Shown: positions 58,328 through 64,000 of the stretch, one piece after another
Position numbering within the stretch: position 1 is the first letter of the stretch
Layout: the number at the start of each line of letters is the position of its first letter
Source of the DNA: a virus
Length of the DNA stretch: 64,000 nt
Virus record (IMG/VR): IMGVR_UViG_3300006990_004842
Span: 34,635-98,634 of that record
Strand: one strand, 5' to 3'
The notes under the pieces: model-generated
What the model was told of the DNA's origin: nothing
Seen by the model: the letters and a program-made list of their open reading frames with translations, nothing else
Database searches by the model: none
Position numbers and translations under genes: made by a program

Positions 58328-58785
58328 TCTATTACAATATCTTCCATACCAGCAGTTCTCAGTCTAGTAATGTGACCAATTTGCCATTGCTTGGTATCTA
58401 ACCCCTTCATTATTCCAAGATATTGGTTTCTTAAAAGGGCGTATTGGTTTGATAGGTGGGTTAGAGTTATAACAGAATCTTCACCATCAACAAACTTTTC
58501 AGCATCTCTACTGCTGAGTTGTCTATTGTAACTCTCTAGATATTTTCTAAAGACTTTACTGCGTTCTCTGCGTAACTCGATATTTAAGTGTTCTAGTATT
58601 GCTTCAATCTCTTGTAGTTGATTAAAACGATACTCAGTAATACCAGGTAGGGCAGAGCTGGATCTCTCCAGACTGCCCTTGATCCTGCATTCGTACCGGG
58701 CTTCTTGTAATTCATTCTCAAAGTATTGTATTGAATCAACAATACTACCTAGATCTTCAACTACTTTATTATACCAAGTACTCAT
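58324..58785 (-). CDS. UvsY-like recombination mediator (tentative)
   Basis: The 153-residue helical protein begins MSTWYNKVVEDLGSIVDSIQ and ends LDTKQWQIGHITRLRTAGME, whose GHITRLR recalls the end of T4 UvsY. It stands two genes below uvsX in the same operon, where a mediator loading UvsX on gp32-covered DNA is expected. Charge and length fit, but similarity is weak; another recombination accessory is possible. Confidence 0.5.
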   Translation of the reverse strand: MSTWYNKVVEDLGSIVDSIQYFENELQEARYECRIKGSLERSSSALPGITEYRFNQLQEIEAILEHLNIELRRERSKVFRKYLESYNRQLSSRDAEKFVDGEDSVITLTHLSNQYALLRNQYLGIMKGLDTKQWQIGHITRLRTAGMEDIVIE

Positions 58786-58791
58786 AGTTTT

Positions 58792-59034
58792 TTACCATTC
58801 TTCGCTATCTTCATCATCGAATTCGTCATCAAGTCCTTCATCATCATAATAACTTACTATAGCAGTTTTCATAACTTTGTCAAACTCATGTTTGTAAATT
58901 TCGATTTCGCTAATGTCAATAGACTCGTCAAATAGTCGTAGCATACTGTCTGCTACGTGTAGGCGATCCTTCGCGGAAATATGTGGTTTCACTAATTCCC
59001 ACGACTCGCTTAGAAGTGCAACTTCAGGACTCAT
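58792..59034 (-). CDS. small acidic protein behind uvsX
   Basis: The 80-residue protein starts (ATG 59034, overlapping the uvsX end) MSPEVALLSESWELVKPHIS and ends in a strongly acidic tail (DDEFDDEDSEEW). A DNA-mimic or a binding tail for a basic partner is possible. It is conserved in place in T4-like marine phages. A longer frame to 59058 exists but lies deeper in uvsX. Confidence 0.6.
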   Translation of the reverse strand: MSPEVALLSESWELVKPHISAKDRLHVADSMLRLFDESIDISEIEIYKHEFDKVMKTAIVSYYDDEGLDDEFDDEDSEEW

Positions 59035-60133
59035 CGACTGTCTCCTCAGATAAATCATTATAAGTGTCTAGGTCATCATCAAGATCTACTGCTTCTTTTT
59101 GTGCAATAGGATTTTGACCCCACTCATCTATAATTACCTGAAGTTTGTCTCCTGTCCAGCCTTTTCTGAACTCCTTTATTTCTTCACCTGTTACTGGTGA
59201 GACATAAGAGAGTTTGTTGCCGACTTTTTCTACAATACCTTTTGATTCAAGCATTTCCAATAGGCCACTATATGGATCCATGCCTGTTTCATATGGTATT
59301 TTAATTTGAACGCCTTCAAACGGTTTGCTGTAACGTGACTTCATCACTTTACATGCGGCTCTAATACCTTGTACTGTTGATACTTTGTTGCCATCTAAAT
59401 CCTCTTTGAGTTTTAGTTTCTTCATTGCAACAACAATACTACTTGCGTATATAAAGCCCTGTCCACCACTGATTTTGTCATCTGGGTCAAACATGTCCTG
59501 TGATGCGTATGTGTGGTTAGTAGCGATCAATGCAATTGGAAAAGGAGCAATCTGGTTAACAGTGTTTCTAACCAAAGCAGTTAATGCCTTAGGTTTTCTA
59601 CCCATGTCACCTTTCATGTCACCTTTTTCAAATTGTGCTACATCAGTGGGTGTTAATAACATACCTAAACTGTCAATTACGAAAACAAGTTTAGGCATTT
59701 CATCGTATTCCAAGTCACCATAATTAGACTTGTAGTCTTTCATGAATTCCGAAATGGCTTTTGCTACATCGTCAATCATGGAAACTGAAATACGCAATAG
59801 TTTTTCTGGACTAGTATCAACATCGAGTGCTTGTAACCATTCTTCATCAAGAGCATTCTCTGAATCGAACAGTACAACCTGACAGCCCATTTCCTGGGCT
59901 GACTTTACAATGTTGCCTGAACAGATAAACGATTTACCAGAACCTGACTCACCTGCGAACACACTGACTTTTCCTAATGGAATGCCTTTATTGAAATCCT
60001 GAGATATCAAATAGTTTAGTGTGTAATTGCCAGTGCTGATCCAATCCTTAGGGTCGAAAAAGCCAGCACTAATGCCTGTGATGCTTTTAGTCAGTCCAGT
60101 TCTGAACTTAGTTAAGTCAAAAGGTTTCTGCAT
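59024..60133 (-). CDS. uvsX: RecA-like recombinase UvsX
   Basis: The 369-residue protein has Walker A VFAGESGSGKSFICSG, Walker B region LVFVIDSLGMLLTPTD and the RecA-type loop FDPDDKISGGQGFIY. T4 UvsX is 391 residues. It forms filaments on single-stranded DNA and drives strand invasion for recombination-dependent replication. It starts 9 bases after the gp32-like gene with AAGGAG, so both share a promoter. Confidence 0.92.
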   Translation of the reverse strand: MQKPFDLTKFRTGLTKSITGISAGFFDPKDWISTGNYTLNYLISQDFNKGIPLGKVSVFAGESGSGKSFICSGNIVKSAQEMGCQVVLFDSENALDEEWLQALDVDTSPEKLLRISVSMIDDVAKAISEFMKDYKSNYGDLEYDEMPKLVFVIDSLGMLLTPTDVAQFEKGDMKGDMGRKPKALTALVRNTVNQIAPFPIALIATNHTYASQDMFDPDDKISGGQGFIYASSIVVAMKKLKLKEDLDGNKVSTVQGIRAACKVMKSRYSKPFEGVQIKIPYETGMDPYSGLLEMLESKGIVEKVGNKLSYVSPVTGEEIKEFRKGWTGDKLQVIIDEWGQNPIAQKEAVDLDDDLDTYNDLSEETVDES

Positions 60134-60142
60134 GGTAACTCC

Positions 60143-61144
60143 TTAGTTCTGTCTAGAACGGATCATGCTGAGGATATCCTCTGCTGATTTTTTACCGGAA
60201 TCAACCTCTGCACTAGGTGCAGGTGCGACTTCAGCAACTGGTGCTGGAGCAGGCGTACTTGCAACTGTAGGTGCAACTGGTGCAGGTGCAACTGGTGCCG
60301 CTGGTGCTGGTGCTTGTTGAGCAGGAGCACTTGTAGCAGGTGTTGCTGTGCTTGGAACTTCTACGCCATATGGCTTGTAAAAGTTACCCCATTTTGCAGG
60401 ATCATAAAGATCGCCTTCGACACTTGCGTGGAACATTTCTGCAATGGCTTGGTAGCCTTCAGCAGTAGGTTGTGTAGGCAAGAAGTCTTTCAAGTTGAAC
60501 AATCCATGTTGATCAACTGCCGCAAGTTGCACTTCATCTAATGCACTCTCTTTACGAGCCCATTTTGAAGTACTATAATCAGCATACTGTCCTTTAGTAG
60601 TTTTAGTAATTCTAAAGTCAGTACCATTAACGTAATCAGTTGGAATGTTTTCCATATCTGGGTCCATTAATGATGCTTTAATAATGTTAAAGATCTGAGG
60701 TGAGATAACAAACCTTCTGATTGGATTCTCTGGTGATTCCTCAGCCAAAGGATTCTCAGTAACAAAGCCTTGGAAAATGTATGAACGTTTTTTCCAATAC
60801 TTTCTGCCCATGTCTTCAAGACTTGCATCTTTGAACCAAGGACGTACTTCAGTGAGAACAGGACATGTGTCACCATACATTTCACCGCATGGTACTTGTA
60901 CTGTTACAGGTTTATTTTCGCCACCAACAACACCTGGGAAGGTGAGTCGGATCATTTGTCGTTCTACCCAAAAGAACGCATTGTCAGTATCAGAGTCAGG
61001 TAAGAACCTCAGTGTTGCTGAAGTACCTTCATCGATATTCCAATGTGGGTAGATTGCTTTGTCGCTCTGTTGTGAGCTATTGGATCCAGGCTTGGATTCC
61101 ATTTGTGCTAGTTTCGCACGGATTTCATCTAATTTAGAAGCCAT
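60143..61144 (-). CDS. 32: single-stranded DNA-binding protein (T4 gp32 type)
   Basis: The 333-residue protein has a basic N-terminus, a core with VQVPCGEMYGDTCPVL (Cys pair like the gp32 zinc site), and a long Pro/Ala linker (residues 265-310) before the tail GKKSAEDILSMIRSRQN. It coats single-stranded DNA in replication and recombination. AAGGAGAAAAC ribosome site. A 5' hairpin and a small upstream frame in its leader suggest control of translation, as in T4. Confidence 0.9.
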   Translation of the reverse strand: MASKLDEIRAKLAQMESKPGSNSSQQSDKAIYPHWNIDEGTSATLRFLPDSDTDNAFFWVERQMIRLTFPGVVGGENKPVTVQVPCGEMYGDTCPVLTEVRPWFKDASLEDMGRKYWKKRSYIFQGFVTENPLAEESPENPIRRFVISPQIFNIIKASLMDPDMENIPTDYVNGTDFRITKTTKGQYADYSTSKWARKESALDEVQLAAVDQHGLFNLKDFLPTQPTAEGYQAIAEMFHASVEGDLYDPAKWGNFYKPYGVEVPSTATPATSAPAQQAPAPAAPVAPAPVAPTVASTPAPAPVAEVAPAPSAEVDSGKKSAEDILSMIRSRQN

Positions 61145-61185
61145 AATGTTTTCTCCTTATATGTGCCATATTTGCCATGTTCGTA

Positions 61186-61202
61186 ATACACAACATGTGT
61201 AT
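61186..61202 (-). promoter_or_regulatory. 5' hairpin in the gp32 leader
   Basis: A 7-bp stem ATACACA/TGTGTAT (61186-61192 with 61196-61202), loop 3 nt, about four bases from the predicted RNA start. A second small stem (ATATG/CATAT) lies just before the ribosome site. T4 gene 32 is autoregulated through a leader structure, so this is a candidate site. Confidence 0.5.
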
Positions 61203-61211
61203 CACTATTCT

Positions 61212-61240
61212 ATTATAATGCCTAGATAGAAAAAAGTCAA
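61212..61240 (-). promoter_or_regulatory. sigma70 promoter for the gp32-uvsX operon
   Basis: TTGACT (61235-61240), 17 nt, TATAAT (61212-61217) on the minus strand. Confidence 0.8.
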
Positions 61241-61280
61241 CCTTTTTGTTAAACTTTTTTTCTAACAATGTTATTTATGA

Positions 61281-61305
61281 AAAAACCCGCATAAAGCGGG
61301 TTTTT
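61281..61305 (-). terminator. rho-independent terminator
   Basis: Stem AAAAACCCGC/GCGGGTTTTT (61281-61290 with 61296-61305), loop 5, with T runs on both sides, so it works in both directions. It ends the transcript of the 419-residue gene and isolates the gp32 operon. Confidence 0.9.
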
Positions 61306-61330
61306 CTGGTTAGTTTAATAAGCCCAATAA

Positions 61331-62590
61331 TTATAGTATATCGAACTGTTCTAAAAACCGTTCGTATCTAGATTCTGCACTTTCTGCTACACTAGTTTTC
61401 ATACGAGGTTCGTTTGCACTTAATAAACAACTTTTGATAGTTGAATATTCAAATTGATTTAGCGATTGACCGCCGTGCAATTTCTTACTGATGCCGTTGA
61501 GATAGTTTCCTAACATGGCATCATTTGATGCTATGCTCATTTGACCTACTTGGTATCCTAATTTTGCATGTGGTGTAGTAAAATCCAAACTGTCATTTTC
61601 ACTAATCAAATCCTTCAGGCCACTAAAAGATTCTTTTGCGATTGCTTCTTGTATTCTACTTTCGAATGATTTTCTTCTTGCCATTGCATTCTTGATAGTA
61701 CCAACTACCCCAGATACTCTATCATCAAAATGAGTTTCAGTAAATTTGCTTTCTAAATCTATATCATCCTCTAAAATTTCTACAGAGTTGCGATGCTCTA
61801 CTTCGTTAACAGTACTTGCATAAGTTTTAGTACCTGCAAGTTTCTTAAACGTTCCTCTTATAGAAGATATATTTTCTAAAGCAATATTGACAAACTCTTC
61901 GTTAGTTTCATTAATTAAATTTGCTGATCTTACGTATCTAACAAACTCTTGTAACTTACGATATTCTCTTGCCATTTCAGTGATGTTTGTTCCGATTGCA
62001 TCAAAAGTTTCACCACCTTTTTGTATATGACGAGCCATTGCTCTTGCGGCTGATAAATTATTCTCTGACATCTTGAATCTTTCATCGCCACGTTGGATAA
62101 AGATGCTGTGAATATTTCTACTTCTAGCACCTCTGATTTCTTCATTGACTGGCTTTTTGTGTTTTACAACTATCTTAACATTATCAAGACCTTGATAACT
62201 TGTTTTGGAACTACCAGTCATTGTACCGAAACCTTCCATTACATCTGCCATATCTTTCTCCGATGACTGAACTATATCTATTTTTTCAGCCTTTGGTTTT
62301 ATAGTTTTATTAAAAATTCTAAAATCGAATGTTAATAAAAAATCATTTGCTATTTCTTTTAGACTTCCTCGTAAACTATCATGGTCTACTGAGTCGCCCA
62401 CTGCTAATGCAATTTCTTTTGTATTGGCATCTAGTCGTACTAGCAAATTTGGTTCTGCGACTGCAAATCTTGTTGCTTCTTGTGGATCAGTTACTAGTTC
62501 ACCGTTTTTGTTAAAACTTTTCACTACATATCCTTTACCTTTCAGTAAATTGAATATTTTTTCTGATACCACTTCTGTATTTACAGCCAT
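61331..62590 (-). CDS. conserved marine phage protein next to terL, unknown function
   Basis: The 419-residue protein starts MAVNTEVVSEKIFNLLKGKG at ATG 62590, after GAAGGAG; a frame to 62605 is not supported. It is mostly helical, with VAEPNLLVRLDANTKEIALA near the start and DNVKIVVKHKKPVNEEIRGA in the middle. A late promoter and its place by terL suggest a head or packaging protein. The family is conserved in T4-like marine phages. Confidence 0.6.
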   Translation of the reverse strand: MAVNTEVVSEKIFNLLKGKGYVVKSFNKNGELVTDPQEATRFAVAEPNLLVRLDANTKEIALAVGDSVDHDSLRGSLKEIANDFLLTFDFRIFNKTIKPKAEKIDIVQSSEKDMADVMEGFGTMTGSSKTSYQGLDNVKIVVKHKKPVNEEIRGARSRNIHSIFIQRGDERFKMSENNLSAARAMARHIQKGGETFDAIGTNITEMAREYRKLQEFVRYVRSANLINETNEEFVNIALENISSIRGTFKKLAGTKTYASTVNEVEHRNSVEILEDDIDLESKFTETHFDDRVSGVVGTIKNAMARRKSFESRIQEAIAKESFSGLKDLISENDSLDFTTPHAKLGYQVGQMSIASNDAMLGNYLNGISKKLHGGQSLNQFEYSTIKSCLLSANEPRMKTSVAESAESRYERFLEQFDIL

Positions 62591-62608
62591 TGAATTCTCC
62601 TTCAATAC

Positions 62609-62616
62609 TATTTATC
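62609..62616 (-). promoter_or_regulatory. late promoter GATAAATA
   Basis: Late box on the minus strand, 18 nt before the ATG at 62590. Confidence 0.78.
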
Positions 62617-62629
62617 TTCTTGTATAGGT

Positions 62630-64000
62630 TTAGAGGTATGGCATGGGTTCATCATACTCGTCTTCGGGTATCATGATTTCTGCATTTGTGAGATTACTAT
62701 TGACTATGTTATATACTTCATCTTCAAAGGTTGATATATACGATATCATTCTCACGCCTAATAAGAATGACATAACCAGGTCATCGTGTTCTCCTGGTTT
62801 AGCACAAAAACTATTTCCTTTTGCAACAAAGTTTTTAAGTTCGCTAATTAATGCTTTACTGTTTAACTTAAACTTGTCTTGTTCTATAAAACGTTTTAAT
62901 TGTACACATGATTCTACTTTTGTTCTATGACTGGTATGGAAACCTTTGCGACCTTTCTGCCCTTGTATCTTCTTTGGTTCATGTAGCATGTCTCCTGGAA
63001 AACTTTCTTCGCCTGTGTCTCTGATCACTACCAGTGCCGCTTCACCAATACTATTATTCTCTACACTCCAATAAATTTGCTGTACTTGTAATTCTTTGAG
63101 ATATTGTAGTATCTCCATCATAGTACGCATTTGTCCTTCTACTGGAGTTCTGTTGTGTTGCCACTCAGCAATCTGTGTCATTGTGGGCAATTCTATTACT
63201 TGTATTGCACTGTAATCTCCACCTGTTCCTGCACTAGGATCTAAACTTACAACATAAGTGCAATTAGGATGTGGATGTTTATACCAACGAACTTGTCCCA
63301 TTTGACGTATAGGATCTATGCCATGTAAGTCAACCAATTTCAAAGGAGAAATTAATGTTTCATCATAGATAACAAATTCACAATCATGTTCACGTCTAAA
63401 ACGTTCAGTGCCAATACTGGACTTTTCTTGTAACGCCCAAGCCTCATCACGTTCTGGGTGTTCGTCCCATTTTGCTAAGAAAGGCTTAAAGCCATTAACA
63501 CCAACTTCTTGTTCATTGCCGTGTTCATCAAACATTTTATTTGCACCACGCCAAATAGTTGCAAACTGATCATCATCATTGTTTGGTGTTGATGTTACAA
63601 TAGCCTTACCACCTGTTGCTAGTGTGGGTGACAAGGAAGTCCAAAACTCTTTCGCAATAGTATTACGCACAAACGCAAACTCATCACAATATATAAGTGT
63701 TAAGGACATACCACGTCCAGTGTTTTCTGTTGTTGTACTACTAACAATACGTGAACCATTATCAAAGGTTATACTGCCTTTGTTGTATTCTGCAACACCT
63801 GCTCTTATATAATCGGGTACATTCTCATAAGCATAACGTATACGTTGCATGATTTCACTTGCACCTGCCGCTTTGTGTGCCGCAACTAATATTGTACTAT
63901 CAGGCTTAAACATAGCATACCACAGCAAGTATCCTGCGGCTACAGTAGTTTTACCCATCTGTCTACCCAGCATGTTTATACTGTATCTGTAATTATTATA
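62630..64000 (-). CDS. terL: terminase large subunit gp17, N-terminus beyond the window
   Basis: 456 residues are visible; the frame stays open to the right edge (NNYRYSINMLGRQMGKT), so the true start lies outside. Walker A is GRQMGKT, Walker B LIYCDEFAFV. The nuclease domain has VVSLDPSAGTGGDYS and CAKPGEHDDLVMSF for metal binding. It cuts and pumps DNA into the head. Length and motifs match T4-type terminases. Confidence 0.93.
   Translation of the reverse strand, partial: YNNYRYSINMLGRQMGKTTVAAGYLLWYAMFKPDSTILVAAHKAAGASEIMQRIRYAYENVPDYIRAGVAEYNKGSITFDNGSRIVSSTTTENTGRGMSLTLIYCDEFAFVRNTIAKEFWTSLSPTLATGGKAIVTSTPNNDDDQFATIWRGANKMFDEHGNEQEVGVNGFKPFLAKWDEHPERDEAWALQEKSSIGTERFRREHDCEFVIYDETLISPLKLVDLHGIDPIRQMGQVRWYKHPHPNCTYVVSLDPSAGTGGDYSAIQVIELPTMTQIAEWQHNRTPVEGQMRTMMEILQYLKELQVQQIYWSVENNSIGEAALVVIRDTGEESFPGDMLHEPKKIQGQKGRKGFHTSHRTKVESCVQLKRFIEQDKFKLNSKALISELKNFVAKGNSFCAKPGEHDDLVMSFLLGVRMISYISTFEDEVYNIVNSNLTNAEIMIPEDEYDEPMPYL

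Noticed and set aside
61271-61279. CATAAATA as a late promoter for gp32
   Set aside because: It lies next to a bidirectional terminator and before a strong sigma70 promoter; the box is a variant without clear use.

Overview
The window looks like about 64 kb of the genome of a T4-like tailed phage from a marine Gram-negative host. Evidence for this is a recognisable T4-type core: terminase large subunit (cut by the right edge), gp32-like ssDNA-binding protein, UvsX, a UvsY-like protein, UvsW, DnaB-type helicase (gp41) and primase (gp61), a gp62-like clamp-loader subunit, NrdA/NrdB/glutaredoxin and ThyX. Most genes are on the minus strand, and many overlap by ATGA or TAATG. Late promoters of the NATAAATA type recur. 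The DNA is AT-rich and the hypothetical genes resemble those of T4-like cyanophages and pelagiphages. I see no photosynthesis genes, integrase or CRISPR array. The host cannot be named from the sequence; a TonB-dependent receptor and two lipoproteins point to a Gram-negative cell.

Layout, left to right. 1-9.1 kb: a cut-off lipoprotein gene, two tandem GT10-like glycosyltransferases, a DEDDh exonuclease, an SGNH hydrolase, two GT-A glycosyltransferases, four tRNA genes (Ser, Gly, Ala, Thr) around a 2OG-Fe(II) oxygenase, a metallopeptidase and a PP-loop ATPase. 9.1-22 kb: a subtilase, a radical-SAM-like protein, a PAAR spike tip, the nrd genes, a 1004-residue tail fibre-like protein, a PD-(D/E)XK nuclease and two tandem SGNH proteins. 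22-41 kb: a long run of probable virion genes in which about twelve proteins begin with a short leader like the capsid-targeting sequence of T4 internal proteins. These include a Cu/Zn superoxide dismutase, two ParB-fold proteins, a ligase-like protein and a 2144-residue protein with an amidoligase-like domain. 41-47 kb: helicase, an odd SGNH protein and primase, then a third GT10-like protein and a structural protein. 47-54 kb: one long operon behind a sigma70 promoter, carrying uvsW, metK, a SlyB-like lipoprotein, apt, MTA/SAH nucleosidase, gp62-like, thyX and mazG-like genes. 54-64 kb: a TonB-dependent receptor homologue, an AAA+ ATPase, tRNA-Glu, and the gp32-uvsX-uvsY replication/recombination block ending in terL.

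How it works together. Near-consensus sigma70 promoters stand before replication and nucleotide genes (nrdA, primase, uvsW, gp32, AAA+), as expected for early genes read by host polymerase. NATAAATA late promoters stand before virion genes. Several promoters of both classes lie so close to the ATG that the mRNA would be leaderless, and several late promoters are built on the stop codon of the preceding gene. The metabolic genes fall into modules: dNTP synthesis (NrdAB, Grx, ThyX, MazG-like), a SAM/adenine cycle (MetK, MTA/SAH nucleosidase, Apt), envelope change (glycosyltransferases, SGNH hydrolases, receptor, lipoproteins) and a proposed packaged-protein cargo set.
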